A stretch of DNA of 64,000 nt from Conexibacter sp. CPCC 205762 (GTDB lineage: Bacteria > Actinomycetota > Thermoleophilia > Solirubrobacterales > Solirubrobacteraceae), in contig NZ_JAUTDN010000003.1 of assembly GCF_030646155.1 (NCBI RefSeq), forward strand, positions 186,001-250,000, in the 5' to 3' direction. The notes under the pieces were generated by a model. That model saw nothing but the letters and a program-made list of their open reading frames with translations. It searched no databases and had not been told where the DNA came from. The translations under genes were made by a program, and so were the position numbers. Shown piece by piece: positions 44,044-52,259 of the stretch. Positions within the stretch are counted from its first letter, which is position 1. The number at the start of each line of letters is the position of its first letter.

Positions 44044-44898
44044 ATGAATCCCCCTGCCGTAGAGACCCTCGTCACCGGCCTCGCCTTCCCCGAGGGAGCG
44101 CGCTGGCACGACGGCGCGCTGTGGTTCTCCGACACCCACGCCTGCGCGGTGCTGCGGCTCGACCCCGCGAGCGGCGAGACCGCGACCGTCGCTGAGGTGC
44201 CGGGCCGCCCCTCCGGCCTCGGCTTCCTGCCCGACGGCCGCCTGCTGATCAGCTCGACCCACGACCGGCGGCTGCTGCGGCGCGAGCCCGACGGCACGCT
44301 CGTCGAGCACGCCGACCTGTCGGCGATCGCCGCGTGGCACGTCAACGACATGGTCGTCGACGGCCGCGGCCGTGCCTACGTCGGCAACTACGGCGACGCG
44401 AGCGCGCCGCCCGACCCGCCCCGTCCGGCGACGCTCGCGCTCGTCCAGCCCGACGGCACCGCGAGCGCGGCGGCCGAGGGGATGCTGTTCGCCAACGGCC
44501 TCGTGCTCAGCGGCGACGGCGCGACGCTGGTCGTCGCCGAGACGCGCGCGAGCCCCGGCCGCCTGACCGCCTTCGACGTCGACCCGGCGGACGGGTCGCT
44601 GAGCGGCCGCCGCACGCTGGCCGAGTTCGACGCGGCCGTCTTCCCCGACGGCCTCGCGATCGACGCGCAGGACGGCGTCTGGGTCGCCTCGCCGTTCTCC
44701 GCCGAGGTCATCCGCGTCGACCGCGGCGGCGCGATCACGGACCGCCTCGCCGTCGCCGACCCGTACGCGGTCGCGCTCGGCGGCGCCGACGGCCGCGACC
44801 TGTTCGTCTGCACGTCGGGCAGCTGGCTGCCCGAGCAGGCGGCCCGCGAGCGCAGCGGCGCGATCCGCCGGCTGCGCGTCACGGTGCCCGCCGCCTAG
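44044..44898 (+). CDS. SMP-30/gluconolactonase-family lactonase
   Basis: A 284-residue six-bladed beta-propeller hydrolase. The metal/catalytic residues sit in FPEGARW (Glu), HVNDMVVDGRG (Asn) and FPDGLAIDAQDG (Asp). Such enzymes open lactone rings with Ca or Zn. TAGTGT-N6-ATG predicts a leaderless mRNA controlled by operator 7, which places a lactonase in the steroid regulon. HIP degradation is known to form the delta-lactone HIL, so HIL opening is an attractive but unproven role. Its stop shares CTAG with the permease gene opposite. Confidence 0.88.
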   Translation: MNPPAVETLVTGLAFPEGARWHDGALWFSDTHACAVLRLDPASGETATVAEVPGRPSGLGFLPDGRLLISSTHDRRLLRREPDGTLVEHADLSAIAAWHVNDMVVDGRGRAYVGNYGDASAPPDPPRPATLALVQPDGTASAAAEGMLFANGLVLSGDGATLVVAETRASPGRLTAFDVDPADGSLSGRRTLAEFDAAVFPDGLAIDAQDGVWVASPFSAEVIRVDRGGAITDRLAVADPYAVALGGADGRDLFVCTSGSWLPEQAARERSGAIRRLRVTVPAA

Positions 44899-45965
44899 GC
44901 CGCGGCGCCCGCGGCCGGGGCCGGGGGCGAGGCGGGCGCGGCCTCCGCGTCCGCCTTCGGCCGCCGCTGGATCACGGTCACGCCGACGGCCGCGATCAGC
45001 ACCGCGCCCTGGAAGATCTGCGGCGCCCACGTCGGCGCGCCCGCCAGCAGCAGGCCGACCGAGCCGGTGCCGAGCATCAGCACCGCGACGATCGTCCCCC
45101 ACGGGTTGAAGCGGCCGTGGCGGAACTGGGTCGCGCCGAGGAAGGCGGCCGAGAAGGCGGGGATCATGTACGAGGGCCCGTTGGCCGGGTCGGCCGCCTG
45201 GATCCGCGCCGTCAGCACGACGCCGGCGAAGGCGGCGACGCAGCCGGAGAAGACGAGGGCGAGCGTCCGCACGCGATCGACGCTGACGCCGACCAGCCGC
45301 GTCACCTCCGGGTTGTATCCGGTCGCGTAGCAGTAGCGGCCGGAGGCGGTCTGCTCGAGGAAGAAGCCGATCGCGACCATCAGCACGATCATGTAGAGGA
45401 CCGGCAGCTGGATCCCGCCGACGTCCTTGGAGGCGATGTCGCTGAAGCCGCCCGCGACCCGCTCGGTGAGGATCTGGTCGCCGGAGATGCCGAGCGTCAG
45501 CGCGGCCAGGATCGAGCCGGTGGCGAGCGTGCCGATGAAAGAGTCGATCTTCATCTTCACCACGATCAGCGCGTTGAAGAGGCCGACGAGCGCGCCCGCG
45601 GCGACGCCCAGCACGACGACGATCAGCGGGCTGAGGTCGGTGTTGCCGAGCAGCCACGCGGACAGGATCCCGGCGAGGCCCATCGTCGAGCCGATCGACA
45701 GGTCGAAGACGCCCGTCGTCAGCGGCACGACGATCGACAGCGCCGCCAGCGCGGTGATCGAATACTGGTTGAGGACCGTCTTGAGCGTCTCCTCGCGCAG
45801 GAACAGGTCGGGGATCCAGATCGCGAAGACGACGACCAGCAGCAGCCACACGTAGACCGCGCCGATCGTTCTGAAGGACAGCCCGCGCGCGAGCCGCTGC
45901 CCGGCCGGCGCGCGGCGGCGGCGGGCCGCGCGCGGCACCTCGGCGTTGACGACGTTCTGACTCAT
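44895..45965 (-). CDS. CUT2-type ABC transporter permease (RbsC-like)
   Basis: A 356-residue, ~9-10 helix permease of the ribose/branched-chain type: NQYSITALAALSIVVPLTTG, VFDLSIGSTMGLAGILSAWL, GALVGLFNALIVVKMKIDSF and IGTLATGSILAALTLGIS, with TGYNPEVTRLVGVSVDRVR near the coupling loop. Fourth gene of the operon ligase-binding protein-ATPase-permease (ATGA overlap with the ATPase gene), under operator 8. Its co-regulation with HIP genes suggests import of a steroid-derived acid rather than a sugar. Confidence 0.92.
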   Translation of the reverse strand: MSQNVVNAEVPRAARRRRAPAGQRLARGLSFRTIGAVYVWLLLVVVFAIWIPDLFLREETLKTVLNQYSITALAALSIVVPLTTGVFDLSIGSTMGLAGILSAWLLGNTDLSPLIVVVLGVAAGALVGLFNALIVVKMKIDSFIGTLATGSILAALTLGISGDQILTERVAGGFSDIASKDVGGIQLPVLYMIVLMVAIGFFLEQTASGRYCYATGYNPEVTRLVGVSVDRVRTLALVFSGCVAAFAGVVLTARIQAADPANGPSYMIPAFSAAFLGATQFRHGRFNPWGTIVAVLMLGTGSVGLLLAGAPTWAPQIFQGAVLIAAVGVTVIQRRPKADAEAAPASPPAPAAGAAA

Positions 45966-47491
45966 GCGTCCTTCCCCGTGTTCGTGACGATCGCTTGCAG
46001 CAGTCGGCTCTCGCTGATCTCGGCGCCGCTCAGCTCGGCGGCGACGCGGCCGCCGACGAGCGCCAGCACGCGGTCGCAGACGCCGGCGAAGTCCTCCAGG
46101 TCGGAGGAGCAGACGACGAAGGCGGCGCCGGCGGCGGCCTGCTCGCGGACGAGGCCGTAGATGCCGTGGCGGGCGCCGATGTCGACGCCGCTGGTGGGGT
46201 CGTCCATCACGAAGACGGTCGGGCTCGTGTTGAGCCACTTCGCGAGGATGACCTTCTGCTTGTTGCCGCCCGACAGGTAGCTGTAGAGCTTGTCGGGGTC
46301 GTGCGGGCGGATGTCGAGGCTCTCCATCCAGCCGTCGACGGCCGCCCGCTCCTCGCTCCCGCGCACGCGGCCGCCGCGCGTGTACGACGGCAGCAGCGCG
46401 AGCGAGACGTTCTCGCGGATCGAGAACTGGCCGATCGCGGCGTCGGGGTGGCGATTGGCGAGCACGAGCGCGAGGCCGAGCCGCTTCGCTCGCTTGGGCG
46501 TCATCCCGTGCCACTCGCGGCCGTCGCCGTCGACGACCGTCAGGCGCGCGGGCGCGGCGCCGGTCAGCGCCGCCGCCAGCTCCTCGCGGCCGGAGCCGGA
46601 GAGGCCGGCGATCCCGAGCACCTCGCCGCGGCGCAGCTCGAAGCCGACGCCGTCCAGCACCGCGCCGCGCAGGCCGCGGACCGTCAGCACCAGCTCGCTC
46701 GTCGCGCATGACGGCGGCCGCGCGGCCGCGTCGGCCTCGACCTCCTCGCCGACGATCAGCTCGGCCAGCCGCGCGCGGTCCATCCCCTCGATCGGGAAGG
46801 TGCCCTTGCAGCGGCCGTCGCGCAGCACCGTGACGCGCTGCGCGAGCCCGAGGATCTCCTCCAGCCGGTGCGAGACGTAGAGGATCGCGACGCCCTGCTC
46901 GACGACCTCGTGGAGGACGCGGAAGAGCGCCTCGACCTCCGCCGGCGGCAGCGCCGCCGTCGGCTCGTCGAGCACCAGCAGGCGGATCTCGCCGTGCAGC
47001 TCGTCGAGCGCGCGGGCGATCGCGATCGCGCTGCGCTCGACCGCTCTCAGCTCGCTGACCGGCCGCTCGACGTCGATCTCGACGCCGATCCGCGCCAGCA
47101 GCGCCTCGGCGCGCGCGCACTGCTCGCCCCAGGCGATCTTCGCGCCGCGTCTGGCGAAGCCGGAGGCGAGGCCGACGTTCTCGGCCGCGCTCAGCTCGGC
47201 GACGAGGCCGAGGTCCTGGTGCACGAAGCGCAGCCCGAGCCGCCGCACGTCCTGCGGCGAGCTGTCCTTCAGCTCCTCCCCGGCGACGACGATCCGACCG
47301 CCCGGGTCGGGCGCGTGGAAGCCGGCCAGCGCCTTAATCAGCGTCGACTTGCCGGAGCCGTTCTCGCCGACGAGCGCGTGGATCTCGCCGCGCTCGATCG
47401 CGAACGAGACGTCGGCGAGCGCACGCTGGCCGGGGAACGTCTTCGACACACGCTCGACCTCGATCAGCGGCGCGGTCGCGACCGCGTTCAT
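45962..47491 (-). CDS. CUT2-type ABC transporter ATPase with two cassettes (RbsA-like)
   Basis: A 509-residue protein with two ABC domains. Cassette 1: Walker A GENGSGKSTLIKALAG, Walker B LLVLDEPTAALP; its signature is degenerate (ELRAVERSAIAIARAL). Cassette 2: degenerate Walker A GLSGSGREEL, signature YLSGGNKQKVILAKWL, Walker B VFVMDDPTSGVD. This asymmetric arrangement is normal for RbsA/XylG proteins. Overlaps the binding-protein and permease genes by 4 nt each. Drives uptake together with the permease at 44895 and the binding protein at 47488. Confidence 0.93.
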   Translation of the reverse strand: MNAVATAPLIEVERVSKTFPGQRALADVSFAIERGEIHALVGENGSGKSTLIKALAGFHAPDPGGRIVVAGEELKDSSPQDVRRLGLRFVHQDLGLVAELSAAENVGLASGFARRGAKIAWGEQCARAEALLARIGVEIDVERPVSELRAVERSAIAIARALDELHGEIRLLVLDEPTAALPPAEVEALFRVLHEVVEQGVAILYVSHRLEEILGLAQRVTVLRDGRCKGTFPIEGMDRARLAELIVGEEVEADAAARPPSCATSELVLTVRGLRGAVLDGVGFELRRGEVLGIAGLSGSGREELAAALTGAAPARLTVVDGDGREWHGMTPKRAKRLGLALVLANRHPDAAIGQFSIRENVSLALLPSYTRGGRVRGSEERAAVDGWMESLDIRPHDPDKLYSYLSGGNKQKVILAKWLNTSPTVFVMDDPTSGVDIGARHGIYGLVREQAAAGAAFVVCSSDLEDFAGVCDRVLALVGGRVAAELSGAEISESRLLQAIVTNTGKDA

Positions 47492-48654
47492 CCGCTCACC
47501 CCCCAGAGCGCCTCGTACTGCTGCTCGTAGTCCTCCACGAGCGGGAAGTCGTCGGTCGTGCTCGGCAGCGTCTCGGCCGTCAGCGTCCAGGTCGGCAGCG
47601 TGTGCGCGGTCGCCGGCTCGGTCGGCTCTCTGTTGAAGTGGCGCAGCAGGAAGTCGACGTGGCGCCACATCATCTCCGGCTTCGGCGAGCCCTCGGCGGC
47701 GACGAGGTAGCTGCCGTCCTGCATGTACTGCGCCGTCGTCGGGAGGCTGTCGAGCGTGACGAAGCGGACCTTGTCTCTGGCGATCCCGGCCGAGGCGAGC
47801 GCGGGCGGGACGCCGACCATCATGTCGGCGTAGCCGACGTAGACCCAGTTGACGTCCGGGTGCGCCTGCAGGTAGGTCGCGATCCGCGTCGGCAGGTCGT
47901 CGCCGAGACTGGTCGCGGGGACGATCTGCTCGTCGACCGTGCAGCCGGCGCACTGCGCCTTCAGCTCCGCGGAGAAGCCTCTCGCGACGAAGCCGAGGTT
48001 CGCGAAGGCGCTGACGGTGATCGTCGCCGCGTGCACGTCGTCGCCGCCTCTGGCGAGCACGTACTGCGCCAGCCGTCTGCCGGCGGCAAGGAAGTCGGGG
48101 CCGTAGTTCTGCGTCGCCGCGTAGCCGTCCTCGGGCGGGTCGGCGGTCGTCATGTTGAGCACCGGCACGCCGCGTTCGGCGAGCGCCTTCAGCTCCGGCT
48201 CGTAGAGCGCGCGCGAGAAGCCGCTGCCGATGACCGCGTCGGGATCGCCCTGGACGGCCTGGTCCCAGGCGGCCTTGACGGTCTCCGGCGTCAGCCCGGC
48301 GTTGACGACTCTCAGCTGCCAGCCGACGGCGTCGGTCGCCGCCTTCAGCGGCTTGGTGAGCGCCACGCAGGCCGGCGACGAGCACTGGATCCACCAGATC
48401 GTCTTGTCTCTGGGGATCCCGCCTCTGAGCGGCGCGTCGATCCCGATCGAGGTCGGCCGCCGGATCGCTCTCGCGACGGCGGCGGCGTTCGCTCCCGCCG
48501 CGCCGGCGGCGGTCGTCGCGCTCTTCGCGGCGCCGGCGGTCGCGCTCGTCGCCGTCCCCGCACCGCCGTCGTCGCCGGACGACCCGCAGGCGGTCAGCGG
48601 CAGCGCGAGCGCCGCCATCGTCGCCAGCGCGGCCAGTCGTGCGTTGGTCCTCAC
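47488..48654 (-). CDS. CUT2-type ABC transporter substrate-binding lipoprotein
   Basis: A 388-residue binding protein starting at GTG 48654 (GGAGGAGGAGGAG upstream; GTGA overlap with the ligase gene). Lipobox LTAC near residue 23, Ala/Thr/Gly-rich linker, then the two lobes: IWWIQCSSPACVALTKPLKAA, VIGSGFSRALYEPELKALAE, PVLNMTTADPP, and HPDVNWVYVGYADMMVGVPP. Homologue of the orphan at 28896. Both contain a Cys-x3-Cys pair (QCxSPxC) after the first strand and aromatic residues where sugar binders have polar ones, in keeping with a hydrophobic ligand; this is inference. Confidence 0.88.
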   Translation of the reverse strand: MRTNARLAALATMAALALPLTACGSSGDDGGAGTATSATAGAAKSATTAAGAAGANAAAVARAIRRPTSIGIDAPLRGGIPRDKTIWWIQCSSPACVALTKPLKAATDAVGWQLRVVNAGLTPETVKAAWDQAVQGDPDAVIGSGFSRALYEPELKALAERGVPVLNMTTADPPEDGYAATQNYGPDFLAAGRRLAQYVLARGGDDVHAATITVSAFANLGFVARGFSAELKAQCAGCTVDEQIVPATSLGDDLPTRIATYLQAHPDVNWVYVGYADMMVGVPPALASAGIARDKVRFVTLDSLPTTAQYMQDGSYLVAAEGSPKPEMMWRHVDFLLRHFNREPTEPATAHTLPTWTLTAETLPSTTDDFPLVEDYEQQYEALWGVSG

Positions 48655-50327
48655 GTCGCTCCTCCTCCTCCGGCCCGGCCGGTCTCCGGGCGCTCGCCGG
48701 CGGCCAGACGGCGCCGGATGTCCTCGCGCAACTGCGTCTTCGCGACCTTGCCGCCGGCTGACAGCGGCAGCTGCTCGAGCACGACGAGGTGCTCGGGCAG
48801 CCACTCGCGCGTCAGCCCGCGCGCCGTCAGCCGCGCGACGACGCTCGCCAGCGTCAGCTCGCTCGCCGCCGTCCCCGGCGCCGGCGCGACGTAGCAGCAG
48901 ACGCGCTCGCCGAAGGTCGGGTCGGGCATCGCCACGACCGCCGCCTGCGCGATCCGCGGGTCGCCGGCGACCTCCGCCTCGACCGCCGGCGCGCTGATGT
49001 TCTTGCCGCCGCGGATGACGATGTCGGAGGCGCGGCCGACGACGTTCAGGCAGCCGTCGCGGTCGAGCGCGAGCAGGTCGCCGGTGCGCATCCAGCCGTC
49101 CGCGTCGCGCAGCGCGGCGTTCGCCTCCGGGTCGCGCCAATAGCCGCCCGAGAGCCCGGGGCCGCGCACCAGCGCGGCGCCGTCGCCGCTGCGCAGCTCG
49201 ACGCCGGGCGCGAGCCGGCCGGCGGTGCGCAGCCGCCGGCGGTCGTCGTCGCGGACGGTCGTGCCGGAGACGATCCCGGTCTCGTTGGCGCCGTAGAACT
49301 GCAGCACCTTCGCGCCGCTGAGGCGCTCGAAGGCGGCCGCGCGCTCCGGCGGCACCGCCTCGCCGCCGGTGAAGACGACGCGCAGCGACGAGAGGTCGCG
49401 CGCGCCGGTCTGCGCGGCGGCGAGCATCATCGCCAGCTGGGTCGTGACGGCGGCCAGCATCGTCACCCGCTCGCGCTCGATCAGCGCGAGCATCGTGTCG
49501 ACGTCGAACCGCTCCAGCAGGACGGTCGGGGCACCCAGCAGCGCGGGCGCGACGTGGCCGCTCCAGAGCCCGAAGCCGTACGGCGTCGGGACGGCGCAGA
49601 GGATCGTGTCGTCGGCCGTCAGCTCGCCGTTGGCGATCGCGAGGCGGCCGGCGAGCAGCCACGGCTGCTGGCTGTGGACGACGCACTTCGGCAGCCCGGT
49701 CGTGCCAGAGGTCGAGTTGAGCAGGAACAGCTCGTCGGGGTGCAGCTGGCGACCGGCCTGCACGTGCGCCGGCTCGACGGCATGCCCGTCCGCGAGGACC
49801 TCCCCGCGCGGGTCGGCGGCGAGGTCGGGCACGACCAGCGAGCGCAGTCGCGGCAGGCCTTCGGCGCGCAGCCGCGCCAGCAGCGGCTGCAGCGGCAGGC
49901 CGCGCGGGTCGGCGTGGCTCAGCAGCGCGTCGGCCTCGGCGAGCCGCAGCAGGTGCAGCAGCTCGCGCTCGCCGGAGCGGGCGGCGACGCCGATCACGAC
50001 CAGCCCGGCGCGCTCGGCCGCGAGGTAGGCGACGTGCGCGGTCGGCCCGTCGGGCAGCAGCACGGCGAGGTGGGCGCCGCGCGGCAGGCCGGCGGCGACG
50101 AGCTGACCCGCGAGCCGGTCGGCGGCACCGTCGTACTGCGCCCAGCCGAGCCGCGCCGACGCGGTCACGAGCGCCGGCGCAGCGGGCCGCGCGGCGGCGG
50201 CGCGGCGCACGTGGGCGCCGACGGTCTGCTCGCTCCAGTGGCCGGCGGCGTGGTGGCGTGCCGCGTCGGCGGCCGCGTGGACGGTCGTCGGGGTGCGTCT
50301 GACGGGGGTCGCGATCTCGGCGCCCAT
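48651..50327 (-). CDS. AMP-forming acyl-CoA ligase
   Basis: A 558-residue adenylate-forming ligase started at ATG 50327 (AGGAGAG upstream); the longer frame to 50420 would run through operator 8. LLNSTSGTTGLPKCVVHSQQ (ATP loop), FYGANETGIVSG, RTGDLLALD, GGKNISAPAVEAE and the catalytic Lys in LSAGGKVAKTQL. It is related to the cyclohexanecarboxylate/benzoate-type ligases. First gene of the transporter operon, so it probably CoA-activates the compound that the ABC system brings in. Confidence 0.9.
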   Translation of the reverse strand: MGAEIATPVRRTPTTVHAAADAARHHAAGHWSEQTVGAHVRRAAAARPAAPALVTASARLGWAQYDGAADRLAGQLVAAGLPRGAHLAVLLPDGPTAHVAYLAAERAGLVVIGVAARSGERELLHLLRLAEADALLSHADPRGLPLQPLLARLRAEGLPRLRSLVVPDLAADPRGEVLADGHAVEPAHVQAGRQLHPDELFLLNSTSGTTGLPKCVVHSQQPWLLAGRLAIANGELTADDTILCAVPTPYGFGLWSGHVAPALLGAPTVLLERFDVDTMLALIERERVTMLAAVTTQLAMMLAAAQTGARDLSSLRVVFTGGEAVPPERAAAFERLSGAKVLQFYGANETGIVSGTTVRDDDRRRLRTAGRLAPGVELRSGDGAALVRGPGLSGGYWRDPEANAALRDADGWMRTGDLLALDRDGCLNVVGRASDIVIRGGKNISAPAVEAEVAGDPRIAQAAVVAMPDPTFGERVCCYVAPAPGTAASELTLASVVARLTARGLTREWLPEHLVVLEQLPLSAGGKVAKTQLREDIRRRLAAGERPETGRAGGGGAT

Positions 50328-50368
50328 CGGCTGGTCTCTCCTCACGTCAAGCCGCTCGGCCTCGATCA

Positions 50369-50386
50369 ACCGAGCAATTGCTTGGT
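50369..50386. promoter_or_regulatory. KstR2-like operator 8 (ligase / ABC transporter operon)
   Basis: ACCGAGC-AATT-GCTTGGT; outer bases extend the match to AACC...GGTT. It lies 42 bases before the ligase ATG and is the only operator of the ABC transporter operon. Confidence 0.85.
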
Positions 50387-50441
50387 TGGTGAGGCTAGCC
50401 CGCGACGGCGGCGGCGTCAAGCGCGCCGCGGCAGGTGGCGC

Positions 50442-51257
50442 TCACGGATCCAGCGGCCGGTTCGTCCAGCCGCCGCCGTGGCGCGGGTACCAGCCGCCGG
50501 CGGCGAGCGTGCCGCCGTCGACGTGGACGGTCGTGCCGGTCACGAAGGCGCCCAGCGGCGAGGCGAGGAAGAGCGCGGCGCCGGCGACGTCGTCCGCCGT
50601 GCCGTGGCGCGCCAGCGGCGCCCACGTCCTCCAGCGCCAGCGCTCCTGCTCCGGCACCCAGTCCGAGTACGGCAGCTGCGGCGTCTCGACGACGTCGGGC
50701 GCGATCGCGTTGACGCGGATCCCGTGACGACCGACCTCCAGCGCGAGCGAGCGGCCGAACTGCGTCACCGCCGCCTTGCACGCCGCGTAGACGGCGTGAC
50801 CCGGGATGCCGCGGAACGCCTCGACGGTCGTCAGGTTGACGATCGAGCCGCCGCGCCCGGCGGCGACCATCGCCGGCAGCAGCGCCCGCGTCATCCGCAG
50901 CACGTGGGTGAGGTTGACCGCCTCGATCGCCTCCCAGCCGGCCGGGTCGCCTGCGGCGAACGGGGTCGGCGGGAGGAGGAAGTGGCCGACGTTGTTGACG
51001 AGCACGTCGGGCGCCTCGTCGCCGCAGGCCTCCAGCACCCGCGCCGCCGCGCCGTCGGCGGTGACGTCGAGCGCGAGCGTGCGGATCGCGCCTCCCGCGA
51101 GCGGCGCGAGCGCCCCCTCGTCCCGGTCGACGGCGAGCACCTCGGCGCCGTGCGCGGCGAAGGCGGCGACGATCGCGCCCCCGATCCCCGCGGCACCGCC
51201 GGTCACGACCGCGAAGCGGCCGCCCAGCAGCGGGCCGGGTCGATGCGGACTCTCCAT
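50442..51257 (-). CDS. Short-chain dehydrogenase/reductase
   Basis: A 271-residue SDR started at ATG 51257 (AGGAGAG 6 nt upstream). TGGAAGIG, NNVG, NLTTVEA with Thr in place of the usual catalytic Ser, and YAACK. It has an insertion with Trp residues (YSDWVPEQERWRWRTWAPLA) and a long tail after TVHVDGGTLAAGGW, which may shape a site for a bulky substrate. Single gene under operator 9, divergent from the LLM oxidoreductase gene. Confidence 0.87.
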   Translation of the reverse strand: MESPHRPGPLLGGRFAVVTGGAAGIGGAIVAAFAAHGAEVLAVDRDEGALAPLAGGAIRTLALDVTADGAAARVLEACGDEAPDVLVNNVGHFLLPPTPFAAGDPAGWEAIEAVNLTHVLRMTRALLPAMVAAGRGGSIVNLTTVEAFRGIPGHAVYAACKAAVTQFGRSLALEVGRHGIRVNAIAPDVVETPQLPYSDWVPEQERWRWRTWAPLARHGTADDVAGAALFLASPLGAFVTGTTVHVDGGTLAAGGWYPRHGGGWTNRPLDP

Positions 51258-51277
51258 CAGGCTCTCCTTCCCTTGAA

Positions 51278-51295
51278 TCCAAGCAAGCGCTAGGT
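51278..51295. promoter_or_regulatory. KstR2-like operator 9 (SDR / LLM oxidoreductase)
   Basis: TCCAAGC-AAGC-GCTAGGT, one change in each arm. It lies between the divergent SDR (-) and LLM oxidoreductase (+) genes and is the rightmost copy. Confidence 0.8.
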
Positions 51296-51347
51296 TGTCA
51301 GCTGAGAGCGACGGGTCAACGGACGGCCCGCGAGAGGAGAGCGCGCG

Positions 51348-52259
51348 ATGGCACCACGACTGATCGTCGGCCTGTCGAACTACCACGACTTCCTGCCGCC
51401 GGACGGCTGGGACGGCCTGCTCGACGTCGCCGCGGCGGCCGACGACGCCGGCGCCGACGCGCTCAGCGTGGTCGACCACGTCGCGCTCGGCGGCGACCTC
51501 TCCGGCTATCCCTACGGCAGCTTCCCCGGCGGCGCCGAGGCGCCCTGGCTGGAGCCGCTGACGACGCTCGCGGCGATCGCCGGCCGCACCCGCCGCGCCC
51601 GCCTGATGACCGGGATCCTGATCGCCCCGCTGCGGCCGCCGGCGCTGCTGGCGAAGACGGCGGCGACGCTCGACCAGCTCTCCGGCGGCCGGCTCGACCT
51701 CGGCGTCGGCAGCGGCTGGCTGGCGAAGGAGTACGAGGCCGTCGGGCTCGACTTCGGCGAGCGCGGCCGCCTGCTCGACGACGCGCTCGCGATCTGCCAG
51801 GCGCTGTGGAGCGGCGACGCGGTCGACTGGGAGTCGCCGCGGCTGCGCTTCGAGGACGTCACCTGCGCGCCCGCGCCGCGCCAGCCCGGCGGCGTGCCGC
51901 TGTGGGTCGGCGGCGAGCTGCACCCGCGCAACCTCGCGCGGATCGCCCGCTTCGCCGCCGGCTGGATCCCGAGCCCGCCGACGGGCCGCGACGCGGCAGC
52001 GGCCGGCGCCGAGCGGCTGCAGGAGGCGCTGCGGGAGGCCGGCCGCGACCCGGCCGGCTTCCGCGTCCGGATGTCGCTGCCGATCGTCCGCGACGAGCGC
52101 CGCCGGCCCGACCTGGAGCGCTCGCTCTCCGCGCTGCCGGGCCTCGCCGCCGCCGGCGCGACCGACGTCTTCGTCCCGCTCGCGGCGCTGACGAACGACC
52201 CGGCCGCCGCGATCGCGCTCTTCCCCGCGCTCGTCGCCGGCTTCCGCGCGGCGCTCTAG
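51348..52259 (+). CDS. Luciferase-like (LLM) flavin/F420-dependent oxidoreductase
   Basis: A 303-residue TIM-barrel oxidoreductase with RBS GAGAGGAGAG about 7 nt before ATG. ADDAGADALSVVDHVALGGD, then LMTGILIAPLRPPALLAKTA, TLDQLSGGRLDLGVGSGWLA and KEYEAVGLDFGERGRLLDDA, typical of the actinobacterial TIGR03619-like group, most of which use F420. Controlled by operator 9, hence probably a redox step on a ring fragment. Its stop shares CTAG with the MFS gene opposite. Confidence 0.88.
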   Translation: MAPRLIVGLSNYHDFLPPDGWDGLLDVAAAADDAGADALSVVDHVALGGDLSGYPYGSFPGGAEAPWLEPLTTLAAIAGRTRRARLMTGILIAPLRPPALLAKTAATLDQLSGGRLDLGVGSGWLAKEYEAVGLDFGERGRLLDDALAICQALWSGDAVDWESPRLRFEDVTCAPAPRQPGGVPLWVGGELHPRNLARIARFAAGWIPSPPTGRDAAAAGAERLQEALREAGRDPAGFRVRMSLPIVRDERRRPDLERSLSALPGLAAAGATDVFVPLAALTNDPAAAIALFPALVAGFRAAL

